Source: Thysanoteuthis rhombus
Lineage: Eukaryota > Mollusca > Cephalopoda > Oegopsida > Thysanoteuthidae
DNA: 64,000 bases
NCBI GenBank assembly: GCA_963457665.1
Contig: OY735233.1
Location: forward strand, 24,060,928 to 24,124,927
Direction: 5' to 3'
A program made the position numbers and the translations under genes. Under the pieces are notes generated by a model. It did not search any database. It was given only the letters and a program-made list of their open reading frames with translations, and was not told where the DNA came from. Shown here in pieces: positions 24,292-35,668 of this stretch; position 1 is the first letter of the stretch; the number at the start of each line of letters is the position of its first letter.

Positions 24292-24399
24292 CCCTCTCTC
24301 TTTCTCTATCTCTCTTCCTCTCTCTCGCTGTATATATGTATATCTATCTGGATGTTTCTCTTTCTCTCTCTCTCTCTCTTGAAATGTTTATCCTATCTT

Positions 24400-24433
<34 letters not shown>

Positions 24434-24508
24434 AATCTATCTATCTGAGATTCAAATTCGTGATCTATCTATCTATCTGGGATTTTAAAATGTTCATAAT
24501 GCTATCTA

Positions 24509-24589
<81 letters not shown>

Positions 24590-24677
24590 GTCTGTCTATC
24601 TGGGATTTAAAAATGTTTATTTTGCTATCTATCTATCCGTCTATCTATCTACCTATCTGAAATGCCCATTTGCTATT

Positions 24678-24742
<65 letters not shown>

Positions 24743-24896
24743 CTGAGATTCAAATTTGCTATCAATCTATCTATTTATCTATCTGAGATTCAAATTTGCT
24801 ATCTATCTATATTAGATATTTTAAAATATCTATTATCTATCTATCTATATCAGAGATTTTAAAATGTCTATCTATCTATCTATCTATCTATCCACA
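24292..24896 (+). repeat. (TCTA)n/(TC)n array with an interspersed 25-30 bp motif
   Basis: TCTA blocks alternate with a recurring unit of the type CTGAGATTCAAATTTGCTAT or CTGGGATTTTAAAATGTT, seen about seven times (near 24445, 24478, 24600, 24657, 24744, 24783, 24852). A (TA)n block is at 24712-24740. Confidence 0.92.
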
Positions 24897-25130
24897 TAAG
24901 TATGCAACACTACATTCACCCATACCCACGAATTCCTGTACTTCTCGTGCACAGTCATTGATTGTTAACATTACACAACATAAAACATGGCGTAAATGAT
25001 TCGTATTTCTCTAATGATTCGTACTTAAGTTGATCTTTTCTCGCCGTCTATTCAACTAAGGCTATTCTAATGCCATTTGCATCAAGAATGCATACATGAT
25101 TACTCAGAACTCCCAATCTTAATACGTACA

Positions 25131-25265
25131 TGTCTGGTTAGTCACACAATAGAAACTGTTACATCACCAACATCTTTCGGCAACTTGTGTTGGGGGTGGT
25201 CAAGCAAAAAATTTGAGAAAAAAGGGTGATCAATGGATAAGTTACTGCTCTCAACTTTTGTTGGT
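25131..25265 (+). repeat. Repeat X, copy 5, left part
   Basis: Starts TGTCTGGTTAGTCACACAATAGAAACTG and runs to ACTTTTGTTGGT, where the LINE insertion begins. The right part resumes at 25642 with the same 12 bases. Confidence 0.85.
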
Positions 25266-25641
25266 ATCATCATCATCATCATCAGTCTTTTAACGTCCAT
25301 TCCCCAGGATTCTCCACACTTCTTTATCGTGGCCGTTGCGGAGCTAGTATTTTCTAAATTTGTCCAGCCCATCTCCCCATCTAGTATTCTGTCGGCCTCA
25401 GTGTAAATCCAGCGTGATCACATGTGATCTCTAGGGATCTATGTTGAGAGTCGTGATGTCCATCGGTTGTCTGCTATTCTTGCAGCATGACCAGCCCATT
25501 GCCATTTGAGGTTTCGAAATAGATTCTATGATGTCTATGACTTCCTTATATACTGTGCTGTCTTGTGATCTCTCCATGTGAGGTTGAGCATGATTCTCTC
25601 ATGAGCACGTTGCATGCATAGCTCAGTCGGGAGAGCATCAC
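25266..25641 (-). mobile_element. LINE 3' end, copy 6, inserted in repeat X
   Basis: Five-prime-truncated RTE-like copy on the minus strand (CATCATCATCAG tail, then conserved LINE blocks to about 25613). Bounded by the 12-bp direct repeat ACTTTTGTTGGT at 25254-25265 and 25642-25653, which is a target-site duplication. Between the truncated LINE end and the right duplication lies a tRNA-like half at 25614-25641. Confidence 0.9.
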
Positions 25642-25648
25642 ACTTTTG
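25614..25648 (+). repeat. tRNA-Lys-like 5' half at LINE 5' junction
   Basis: ATAGCTCAGTCGGGAGAGC then ATCACACTTTT resembles the D arm through anticodon loop of animal tRNA-Lys(TTT). Recalled family sequence differs by G for T in the D loop and C for G in the stem. It stops in the anticodon loop and overlaps the target duplication by ACTTTT. Orientation is antisense to the LINE. Confidence 0.55.
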
Positions 25649-25945
25649 TTGGTTAGTGGTCACTAAAAAGAAGTCCGAATCTAAAAAGAAAACAAGCTTG
25701 ACACTGATTGAGGGATCAGTTTAGCATAAAATTTACATTGCCAATTGAAACACCCACTAAATATTTAGGTGGGGAATAAAAAAAAGTCATACTAAGGAGT
25801 AAATGCTTAAATTTCCAACCCTCCGGGTCCTTTAGTGCGGCCTGTACGCGTGACACATACATACAATACCAGCCAGACCAGCATAAACCTGAAGAAACCT
25901 ACGTTGACATTTTAAGCACGGCTTTGGTTGATGGTCCCTAATTCA
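25642..25945 (+). repeat. Repeat X, copy 5, right part
   Basis: Continues with TTAGTGGTCACTAAAAAGAA through AACCCTCCGGGTCC and the CATACATAC block to GGCTTTGGTTGATGGTCCCT. Confidence 0.8.
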
Positions 25946-25979
25946 TTGATCGATGCATACATTACATTACATGCATACA

Positions 25980-25983
<4 letters not shown>

Positions 25984-26028
<45 letters not shown>
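25984..26028. repeat. (TA)n microsatellite
   Basis: About 44 bp of TA between repeat X and SINE V copy 3. Confidence 0.97.
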
Positions 26029-26029
<1 letters not shown>

Positions 26030-26042
26030 CATGAATGTGTTA

Positions 26043-26372
26043 TAATATTTGGAATTATTTGAAATGACCTCCCGTTATTACTCGGAAAATGTGTCGCATG
26101 GTCTAGACAGCGTAAATAGAATAAACAATTAAAGAAAATGGAGTTGCGGACCAGACACCGATAGGTAGCTGCTTTAACCTAGTGTCGCTCTTTCCATCAA
26201 AAACAACCCGGTGGAAAAGCGAAGAACGAATTAACTGTGTCATGCTTGAGTCCTGATCTTGTTCATTCACTGTACACATCAACATTATTGTTTCTCAATG
26301 CGAACAATTATATTATAACGCTTCCATAAATATTTTGTCAGATTATATATCCATTTATTAATGATATAAGTA
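26043..26372 (-). repeat. tRNA-related SINE V, copy 3, with inverted tail
   Basis: Minus-strand SINE with head GGTAGCTGC... AGTGTCGCTC and body AATGTGTCGCATGGTCTAGAC. Its upstream side (26328-26372) carries a SINE tail segment GTCAGATTATATATCCATTT in the opposite orientation. Confidence 0.65.
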
Positions 26373-26509
26373 TACAAGTATGTGTATATGTATCCGTGGT
26401 TAGTCTCAATATCTTAGTACTTAGTAGCCAATTACATCGAAAATATATAATGGGCTGATTTAATTAACCGAATTGATTATTATTTGAGCAAACTTGATCA
26501 ATTCATCTG

Positions 26510-26512
<3 letters not shown>

Positions 26513-26542
<30 letters not shown>
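26513..26542. repeat. (TA)n microsatellite
   Basis: Short TA run followed by CATCATCAT/ATTATT. Confidence 0.95.
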
Positions 26543-26544
<2 letters not shown>

Positions 26545-26579
26545 CATCAACATCATCATCATTATTATTATCATTATTT

Positions 26580-26798
26580 GGAAATAGATACATAATCCAT
26601 TCCGACTGAATATTTACGAATCCATTAAATTATTTGAAATTCCATTTGAAATGACCCCCGTAACATGGAGAATGTGTCATTTGGCCAAGACAGCATGAAT
26701 TGAATAAACAATTAATGAAAAATAGGGTTGCTGCTGGAATCGAACCTGTGACCAGTAACATATCTGCTCCAACGTAGTATCACTTTTAAAGATTCAGG

Positions 26799-26800
<2 letters not shown>
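26580..26800 (-). repeat. tRNA-related SINE V, copy 4
   Basis: Minus-strand copy: GGAATCGAACCTGTGACC (B box complement), GTGTCATTTGGCCAAGAC (body). Truncated head near 26795, abutting (TA)n at 26800-26865. Confidence 0.7.

Positions 26801-26865
<65 letters not shown>
26800..26865. repeat. (TA)n microsatellite
   Basis: Abuts the SINE V head side. Confidence 0.97.
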
Positions 26866-26866
<1 letters not shown>

Positions 26867-27724
26867 ATACGTATGAAAAGACAGAGATGGATTGCCCAAT
26901 AGATAGAATACTGGGTACCCTCTATAAATCAATGGTTAGTTACTTTTGTAGCCTACATCAAATCCTCACTGGTGACAGTTAATCTGAGAGGGTATTTGGT
27001 CTGTCGGATGCGCGTCGACTCAAAGTCTATTTCACATATTGTAAGCTGAGTATCTTGTGATATCGGAGGTCTGGGCAGGGAGGCCTGAGGTCGTAGCCAG
27101 CGTAAAGGCACCATCTTTTTATTCACGGGGCTTAGGTAAATCCAGACCGTGACGTTTCTTCTTATACAAATCTACAAGTGCCTGTTGGTGGATGTGCTCC
27201 TCCCAAGTGATTATTCAACTGTCCCGATGATCTATAGTGTTAAAGCTATTACTTCCTCGCCTCTTCTGAGACCAAATATCATAGCTGTTTGTATTTACAT
27301 ATGTATGATTACATCTATTTAAGTCTGTTTTTACTTAACAATCTAACCAAGTCTGTTATCATCTATCATCTAGGGCACCAGTAGCGTCTATTAAAACCTT
27401 GGAATGTGTTTAGTTGAATTTGTATCATATTCGCTTCATGGGTATACTTCCATACACACGCACACGTGCACACACACGCACATGCGCGCACACACACACA
27501 CACACAGGATAATAGTGTCCTTACGCAGGCAACGGCTTCAGTCATTTACCAGAATTGGAGTCACTCACTTCAACCTGCGCTATCCTGTCCATATATATAT
27601 GCCTTTCCCTAGGGCATTAGTGCGAATTGGAAAAAAAGCAGTGCTATTTGATGTTTGAACCTGGTCCATCGAATCCATATTATCATGCTGTTATTTATTC
27701 GGCCATCACCCATATATAAATATA
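26866..27724. other. Unrecognised intergenic sequence
   Basis: Contains an imperfect (CA)n at 27455-27507. No gene supported. Confidence 0.45.
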
Positions 27725-27951
27725 TATGCAACGCTCTTCCACAGGAAAGAGCATCCTGGTGGATGGGGAATATATGTTAAAATAAATTTATCGCTTATAT
27801 TCAACCTTACTGACCGTCCAGCTCCGTGGTGCAGGCATAGGGTACCTGCCTCCGGGTCTGAAGCCTGCCTCGTGGTACTGGACGGGATAATGGATAGTCT
27901 ATAGCCACCCTGAAGAGTTGTAATACAACGAAACTGCTGTCTATGGATGAC

Positions 27952-27956
<5 letters not shown>
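27725..27956 (+). repeat. SINE-like repeat W, copy 2
   Basis: CAACGCTCTTCCACAGGAAA block, then TTATTCAACC... GACCGTCCAGCTCCGTGGTG, CCTCCGGGTCTGAAG, GCCTCGTGGTACTGGACGGG, TATAGCCACCCTGAAGAG and GGATGACACAATAA, running into (TA)n at 27954-28001. A tRNA-like A box (GTGGTGCAGGCATAGGGTA) is arguable; the B-box region is deleted here but present in copy 3. Confidence 0.7.

Positions 27957-28001
<45 letters not shown>
27954..28001. repeat. (TA)n microsatellite at SINE W end
   Basis: Same junction type as at 19452 and 38709. Confidence 0.97.
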
Positions 28002-28002
<1 letters not shown>

Positions 28003-28090
28003 CAAGAAGTAGTGTCCATAAAATCTTTTTAATGACAATTCGCTCTGTCTATTTATGTCAACGCATTCAAACATTCAAACTAGTAATGTC

Positions 28091-28470
28091 TATTAGAAAC
28101 TGCCAACTAAAACTGTCACTTCAGTTTTTTCAGTTTTCATATTGGTCTGGCAAGTTGGCTGGCTGGTTATGTATGTCACTCGTAAATGCCACTCTGATGG
28201 AGATACAGGGCTGAAATTCCGAACATTTATTTCTTATTATCTTTTTATCATTTACTCCTACCCTCATATGTTTTTTAGTTGGAGGTTCAATTTAGAATAT
28301 AACCTTTTACTAAATTGATCACTTAGTTTGTGTAAGGCAGCATTTGGACAGCCTTTTTCGTGATCACTGCAAAACAAAAAGTGGTTTCATCGATCACCCC
28401 AAATACAATATGCAGCCACAAGATGTTTGTCACTTGATTTTTTCTATCGACTGACTAGCCCGACCTGTCT
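28091..28470 (-). repeat. Repeat X, copy 6
   Basis: TTAGAAACTGCCAACTAAAAC start, GATCACCCCAAATACAATATG block, CTGACTAGCCCGACCTG end. Confidence 0.75.
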
Positions 28471-28518
28471 TAATTTGGTATCTAAGGGTAAAAAATGAAT
28501 ATATGTTCATACACATCA

Positions 28519-29921
28519 TCTCTACTAATATGAGTGTTCGTTTGTTTATTCGTGCTTCTTCTCTGCTTAAACTACGAAGCCTATCAGTCTAATATACTGC
28601 ATGTAGACTGAGAAGAGGTCAACTTAGCACGTCTCAGGTTGGCCTCTGAGGTCACCCAAGGTCATTTCTTGGTTATTTTAAAACGATTTCCCAAGTTTTG
28701 GGCTATAATTTGGCATCCATAAAAATGAAATTGGCCATACATCTTCTCAAGGTTGTATTCTATGCAGAGTTGACCCTTGAGGGTACTTCGAGAAACCAGA
28801 GGTCATTTCTAGCAAATTTTTAGAGTACTGGGCTTCAGTTGTGCACCAAAGACGCTGAAATTAGATATATAGGTACATCCTCACATCGGAGGTAATAGGC
28901 TAAGCGCAGTTGATTTTGGAGATCATTCAATGTCTCTAGAGGTCATTTCTACTCATTCTTTCAAGTTTTTGGCAATAACTTTGCTCTTATGTAACTGGGA
29001 TTTGACAAGGATATAAGTTTTTTCTTCATTGGTAAATGTCATAGGCAATGAGATATTGACATCAGAAATCATCTGAGGTCGCCAGAGGTCATATTTGGTT
29101 ATTTCTAGCCAATTTTCGAAGTTGTTAGCCACAATCAAATTATGAAATTGAAATTTGGCAAAGAGGTAGTTTCTATCGTGGCCAAAGTATTTAAAATGCA
29201 ATTTTGTCATCGGGGCCATGGAGGTCAATATATGCTATTTCTGGTCATCTCTAACCAATTTTCCAAGTTGTTAGCCACAATCAAATAATGAAATTGAAAT
29301 TTGGCGAAGAGGTAGTTTCTTTCGTGGCCAAAGTATTTGAAATGCGATTCTGTCATCAGGGCCATGGAGGTCAATATATGTCCCTTTTGGTCATTTCTAT
29401 AAATTTTACAAGTTGCTGGCCATAATATTGCTCCTAAGACTGAAATTTTACATAGGGGTTTATCTTTACACCACCATAGTTATAGGCACAGGGAGGTTGA
29501 TACTGGAGGTTACCAGAGGATACCTGAGATCATTTCTGGTAATCTTAACAAGGAACAAGGACAATCTCCAGTGATCACTGGTCTTTGCCTGACTTCTCCA
29601 TGTTTTTTTTTTTTTCCGGGGACAACTCTATATTGGTTGTTCTCAGTTTGGAATCAATCTTTTCACACTGGCACCCGATGAGAGAAATATTTATGAAATA
29701 TATCCAGAAGCATTGTCAAAGTAAGCGACAACATCATTTGTTTTTTGTTTGTTTGTTTGTTCGTCGGAATATTTATTCCATTACAGCTACTTTTTCAAGC
29801 GTAGATAGTGTAAATAATCGTTTTTATATTTGCTGGGAAGAAATATATGAAAGAACATATTTATCCTGTCTAGTTATATTTTATGTTATTTCCCCCGGGC
29901 TCTGCTGGGTATCTCTGCTAG
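28519..29921 (+). mobile_element. Candidate non-autonomous Helitron
   Basis: The 5' end TCTCTACTAATATG follows an A. The 3' end is CTAG, followed by T, giving A|TC...CTAG|T with no target duplication. Nine bases before CTAG is a short GC hairpin (CCCGG, loop GCTCTG, CTGGG). These are Helitron hallmarks. Length is 1403 bp. The interior carries degenerate tandem units, no Rep/helicase, and a GTTTGTTTGTTTGTTCGTC block near 29747 similar to the TTCGTTTGTTTATTCGTG near the 5' end. Confidence 0.7.
28620..29540 (+). repeat. Degenerate tandem repeats inside the Helitron
   Basis: About six units of 120-180 bp, each containing a form of GAGGTCATTTCTGGTTATTTC followed by TTTTCCAAGTTGTTAGCC and a GAAATTTGGC...AGG block. 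The two units around 29100-29390 are most alike (TAGCCACAATCAAAT, GGTAGTTTCT, CGTGGCCAAAGTATTT). Confidence 0.85.
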
Positions 29922-32281
29922 TATATACATACATGCAGAAGAATAGATAGATATATTGCCAGGAAGTTAGATAGAATTATAGATTCTAATCATTATAATT
30001 GGAATGTTTGACCACATATTTGCTCTTCTTCTTAATAATGTTAATGGTGGCTCTATAAACAATAAACCCACTGGTATGAATATGCACATTCATGCGCAGG
30101 CGCGGAGGAGATATCAAATTTTAAGACTTGGAATGTTTTTTTAGATAATATCAAAGGATTTGCTAATGTAATTTCATTTTTTGCAGATTCAATATAAATA
30201 GAGATATAATTCAATGTTATTGGAGGCTGTTGAGCCGTTAACAGTAATGGCGTCTACTCACAGAAGTTAGACTAATTTTCAGATGCGATCTCAAATTGGG
30301 ACATAATGCTGCCTAAGATGCTGATAACGAAAGATAACATTTGGAATTTAGATTTCTAAAGTGCGAACTGTTCTGCGTAGGTTCAATTGGTTTAGGTTTG
30401 AAAATATGAATGCCAATGATAAACCCCGATGGAGCACCAAATCGGTTCTCAACGATTAAGACATATCGGAAGCAGCAGTCAACGACCTGAAACACAAAGG
30501 TCTCACAGAGGTAGGGAAAAGTTAAAAATTTGAGAAAATGGGCCCCACAATGTACCGAGATAGCTCCAGACTCCACACCTTTCAGTTCATTGTTATATTA
30601 AATTATTGGGACATGACCTCTTGCAGCATCCTTCATACCCACTTAACATCTCTCCCATTACAACTTTTCAAGTATTTCGAACTTCATATCGGTAAAAAAA
30701 ACTTCAATAATACGGAAGCCATAATTCGTGCATTTATCGATTGTGTAACCTCTAAACCTATAGAATTTCAAAGAGATTCCAAATTATCATAAACAGCTCG
30801 TTGGAAAAGGGTTATTGTTTCAAACAAACATATTCTGATTAGATATTTACCGTTTTTTTTTTGTTCACATCTTTTATCTTACAACTCAAAAACGACATTT
30901 TATATCAACAGCCTAATATTTTGTAAATGAAATATCAACAAATATTTCCATTTATGAGTCCAGATTACCAAATATCTATCTAATAGTTTTCAGTCAATGT
31001 TTGTTAAATTACTTTTTTCTTTCAATATACAATAATTCTCAAAATATTGAAATACAAATTCATATTATCTAATGTTATTCATATATATAATGAACATATT
31101 TTCAAATTTTTCCTCTCTTTGTCTATTTAGGCTGAAATGGGATACTTTGACTGGTTGATTTACCTCCCTTGATATGACACAACAATGTAAGTTACATCAG
31201 AGAAACTCTCAAGACTTCATAACTGACTACACATTGAAACAACTTCAGATGAGTTGAAATTTAAAAATAAAAAGAAGCTTAAAACAAGCTTGGCTGTGAC
31301 TGGATCAAACACCTTAAAAGGTGAGCAAAATGGAACTGATTTCTCCATAAATTATTAAAAAAACTTCATATACCATTTCAACTCGTTTATTAGTAGTTCC
31401 TGTAATAAAACAAGTCGACCTGAGTTGAGGGAGTGAATTCTTCCTCAGTAACTGGTTTTCGATATGGTCATTAATATTGTCGGTACAAAGGAAAATAAGG
31501 TAAAAACTCAATAACACTAAGAGTTTGACAATTAGGATACTTGAATAATCATTACAAAATAAAATAACTTGAGTCCCTTAGTGCCGATCCATACGTAAAT
31601 AACCCCATCATTTTTTACGGCTATATGCTAGTTAATGATATAGTATATAATAGGGTAAAGTAAAATAACCAGGAGAGACAGAATGAACAGCCAGCCTTTA
31701 AAAACTAGTTTGATAATCTCTAGAATGCAAAAGCAAGCAGAGTCTCTTCGAAGAAGTAAACATACTTTGATAGGTATAATTTTTTCGGATGTGTAAATTA
31801 TAGATGTGACAGAAATTGTTTTTTTAAAATATGCATTGATTGTTGAGGTAACACATGTTTTTATAACTTGTATTATTGCATATTGATTTCAATAAAATTC
31901 TGATTTCCAATTTTACTTAAGTTGGAATGAAAGCGAGGCTGCCACGAGCATTATTAATACCATACGATTTTTTTCTCTCGTCTGATGTTCCTTCCTTGTC
32001 GTCTATTTCATTTCATTTGCTCCGTACGTTCCATGATTCAAATTCCGAAAGCAATTTGTTTTTCATCTCTGACAAATGCAATAAACAGATAGGAGCATAT
32101 TTGTCGTTGAAAGGTGACTGTTTCTCGGACTTTCTTTACCCTGAGGCTAGAAGGTTCCACCCAGGGAGTCTGTTAACACAATTCGCAACATCCTTTACAG
32201 ATTGGCCAGGGTTACCCTACGTCTCCAAAGATATAATTTCTATTTTCCTGACTGCATTTTTTGTGCTTAGAAAGATAATGC
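29922..32281. other. Unrecognised intergenic sequence (2.4 kb)
   Basis: The longest stretch without recognised repeats apart from 36.1-38.4 kb. AT-rich with frames up to about 90 codons and no domain seen. A TTACCTCCCTTGATATGACA motif lies near 31160. From 31927 a frame of 239 codons runs on, but its second half is a TCTA microsatellite and repeat X (see rejected items). Confidence 0.45.
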
Positions 32282-32345
32282 CCCCTATTTCACAAATATC
32301 TATCAATCTATCTATCTATCTATCAATCTATCTATCTATCTATCT
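32282..32345. repeat. (TCTA)n microsatellite
   Basis: Imperfect TCTA/TCAA units. Confidence 0.95.
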
Positions 32346-32504
32346 TTTAAGCTTCATTTTCTTTTGTTCATTTATTCTTTATTTGTTTTTTTTTGTTTTT
32401 TTTTGTTTCTTTGTTTCTGTCTGTCTTTCTTTATTTCATTTTCGCTTCATTTCTAAAAAAAATTCTAGATTTCATTTCCCTTCCTTCCTTCAATTTTTAT
32501 ATCA

Positions 32505-32613
32505 GCCTTCTAGCTCCATTGGCACAGCCTGCGCGTGTGAAACATACATACATACAAACGTAGCCAGCCAGACCAATTTGAAGACAGAAGAAACCTATGT
32601 TGACAATTTGGTG
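32505..32613 (+). repeat. Repeat X, copy 7 (3' end only)
   Basis: TTCTAGCTCCATTGGCACAG, CATACATACATAC, CCAGCCAGACCAATTTGAAG, AACCTATGTTGACAATTTGG. Confidence 0.75.
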
Positions 32614-32712
32614 ATTTCACATCGTGGATCTCTTAGTTTTTCCTAACCCATCATTATTCTTTCTGGTATTTTTGATGAGCAAAATCTCCCTATAGCCATT
32701 TTGTTCGGATTA

Positions 32713-32945
32713 TGGTAAGAACTTTACATTTTGAGGACGTGGTAAATTCGACGGTAACACTGTGCACGAGGTCACTCAAAGGCATCTCGCTGAAAACCTG
32801 GTATTCTAACGGGAGAGTGTCTGTTCATACATACGCAGTAAGGTTACCTCTAAATGGTTCCCAAGTTACACCGAGGCTGTGCAACCTGTTCTCGAGATAT
32901 TCCAAATGGCTGGATACTTTCCGAACTGATCTCGTCGGAAGCACT
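32713..32945 (-). repeat. Mariner-like terminal region, copy 3
   Basis: Shares GGGAGAGTGTCT(G/C)TTCA, CAGTAAGG and ATATTCCAAATGGCTGGATAC with the mariner relics at 15232 and 20990. No transposase residues remain. Confidence 0.55.
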
Positions 32946-33025
32946 GCAGCAGTTGACAAGAAATCTGAAAAATATCAGAGGTAGTGACAATATTTCGTCT
33001 TAGAACTCCAGAAGACAAGTGCAAC

Positions 33026-33452
33026 AAGTCCGGTTAGTCACAATAAAACCTGTCACGTGACCAACGTCTTTAGGCAGGATGCCTTCAATTGATTAAAAAA
33101 TTGGAAAAGGGGCCAATCAATGGATGTTACTTCTCTCACCCTTTGTCTCAACATACGCCCGAATTTCCAAGAAAGAACTAACGTGAATGCTGCCGGACAC
33201 AGACTAAGGGACCGTTTTAGCATAAACCCTTTAACCCCCCCCCCCCACAAAAAATAAAAATCTGATTTGAGGCGTTATAAAAAGAAAATATTTTTCGAGA
33301 CATAATAGAAGTAAATGTTTAAAATTTCAGCTCACCAGTCCCACTTACATAGTTAGTACATGTCATAGATACAAAGCTAGCCAGTCAGCCCGACCAGCCT
33401 AAAAAAAAGAGAAGTGTGTTGATGTTGACAGTTTCGGTTGATGGTTTCTGAT
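33026..33452 (+). repeat. Repeat X, copy 8
   Basis: CAAGTCCGGTTAGTCACAAT to TTCGGTTGATGGTTTCTG. Includes a C13-14 run near 33235. Confidence 0.78.
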
Positions 33453-33654
33453 ACCTCGACAGAGAACTTCAGAAACCAAGGATAATACTTTGCATTTCAT
33501 TTAAATGTCCGTCCCTTATGACAAATGAAAATGAGGGCGTGTCTCTCTAATAGCAAAATGGCGTCTACCTGCTTGCTAAGCAGGTACGTAACAATAGAAT
33601 TAGTGTGTTGGTGGGTTGGGCAAATCTAAATTGTCAAGTAAGTTTAATTTATAA

Positions 33655-33655
33655 T

Positions 33656-33703
<48 letters not shown>

Positions 33704-33966
33704 GAGAGAGAGAGAGAGCGTGAAATGGGGAGAAAGAAAGAGAGTTACAGAGATAGATAGGGGAAAAACAAAGAGAGATACAGAGAGAGAGATGGGGAGA
33801 AAGAAAGAGAAATATATAGAGAGAGAGATGGGAAGAAAGAAAGAGAGAGAGAGATGAAAATGAAAGAGAGAAAAAGAAAGAGGGAGAGGTTTAAATAAAG
33901 AGAGAGAGAGAGGAAAGTGAGAAAGGAAAGAACTAGATGGAGTTAGAAAGGAGATGAAGAGAAAGA
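33655..33966. repeat. (TA)n(GT)n then long purine-rich GA tract
   Basis: TA, then GT to 33703, then about 260 bp of GAGA, GAAA and GGGA units, almost pyrimidine-poor on the plus strand. Confidence 0.95.
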
Positions 33967-34155
33967 ATCGTCATCACCCTTTCAATGTCCGTCGTCGGAT
34001 ATAGACCTTTGCTCAAAAGCCACCAGACCTCTCGATCGTGGGCGTCATGGAGCCAGCACTTTCTGGTGTTGCCTAGTTGTCACTCCACCTTATTTCTTGC
34101 CAACCATAAATTCGTATGTGTGCCGCAACTATTCTCCCAATCATGCAAGCAAACA
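33967..34155 (-). pseudogene. LINE 3' end, copy 7
   Basis: CGTCATCACCCTTTCAATG, GTCCGTCGTCGGATATAGAC, GGGCGTCATGGAGCCAGCAC. More diverged than the other copies. Abuts copy 8 in head-to-head inverted arrangement. Confidence 0.7.
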
Positions 34156-34214
34156 TCTCGAGCCTCAGACGTGTTAAGTGCGGGTATTATGTTTATCCCG
34201 ATTCCACCAAAGAA

Positions 34215-34935
34215 TTAACAGTCCAGTAAATGATAAATGAACTGAATGGAGAAAGCAAAAAGAGGAAAAAATTGGCCTTCACGTGAACTTCGGCAAAAAA
34301 AGGTCATGTGCAACAAAGACACAACGATCAAAATCAAAAACGCAAGGCTGTAGAAAGTAAACCACTACATCAACCTAGGACAACGAATCTCCATGAGACC
34401 CCCAAAAGAAGAAAAAATCAAACGGAGAATCACATTAGGTTGGCAAGTTTACGGTAAAGCGAGCTCGACCTCCAAGAACACAAAAATCTCACAAGTCTGA
34501 GAGACAGGAGTATACAACCAATATATCCTACCGGTTATCACCTATGGAGCTAAAACATGGAACTCAAGCAAGAGGCTGACCCTCAAACTGAGAAAGATGC
34601 AACATGCACACGAGAGAATTATGCTGAGCCTAATATGGAGAGATCGCAAGACAGCAGAGTATGTTAGAGAGAAAACAGGAAGCCAAGACATCAGAGAATT
34701 CATAAAATAACTCAAATGGCAACAAGCTGGTCATGTTGCATGAGCGACAGACAACCGATGGACATCACGACTAACAACATGGATCCCCAGAAATTACATG
34801 CACAACCGAGGGCGGCAAAATACAAGATGGAGAGACGAACTAGGCAAGTTCAGAAAGTATTGACTTTACGACGATGCTGGAGAGATCTGGCAAACCCTGG
34901 GAAAGATCTATGTCCAACAACGGACGACACAAGAC

Positions 34936-34992
<57 letters not shown>
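34215..34992 (+). pseudogene. LINE 3' end, copy 8
   Basis: About 720 bp of the RTE-like region downstream of the active site (LNGESKK..., a CTACATCAACCTAGGACAAC block, AACCAATATATCCTACCGGT, CTGGTCATGTTGCATGAGC). Ends GTCCAACAACGGACGACAC and then an 18-unit (GAT)n tail at 34938-34992. Multiple stops and frameshifts. Confidence 0.88.
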
Positions 34993-34993
<1 letters not shown>

Positions 34994-35404
34994 AGGAAAA
35001 AGTGGTATATATGGGTACGTATATAAGTAGGTTGATATGAAAGTCTTGCCTATTGACTATAGGAATGTTTTCGTCTGGCCTGTTCATGTTGGTGTGCAGC
35101 GTAAGCCAATGTATATTTCTTCGGGTGTTGTCGTACGATGAAGTTTGAAAACCACGGAAATAGAGTCACGCAAACATTTTTTCTCTCCTTGTTAGTCTGG
35201 CACTGGAAGAGGGACACTTATTTTCTCTTATACACTGTATACTTATTACGGCATTTACTATGCTATTCATTTTCTTTTTTGTGGTGAAGGTAGACTACAT
35301 TCAGCCCTTGGGGTGAAGAACCTGCAACCGTCAACAACATATGTTGGGGTTCTGAGTATCTACATTTTACATTTTTACGGGGGCAGGGATACTCGAAAGA
35401 GATC

Positions 35405-35406
<2 letters not shown>
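34993..35406. other. Unrecognised intergenic sequence
   Basis: No supported feature. Confidence 0.45.
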
Positions 35407-35486
<80 letters not shown>

Positions 35487-35622
35487 GATGATGATGATGA
35501 TGATGGTGGTGGCGGTGGTGGTGGTGGTGGTGGTGGTGGTGATGATATGAAAAAAGAACCAGAAAACAGAGAGAGTGAAACAGAAAGAGAAAGGGAGAAC
35601 AATATCGATCGATCGATCGATC

Positions 35623-35668
<46 letters not shown>

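Noticed and set aside
31927..32646. Longest non-simple reading frame, 239 codons on the plus strand
   Set aside because: Its middle is a TCTA microsatellite and poly-T stretch, and its end lies in repeat X copy 7. The first ~120 codons show no recognisable domain, so a real gene is not supported.
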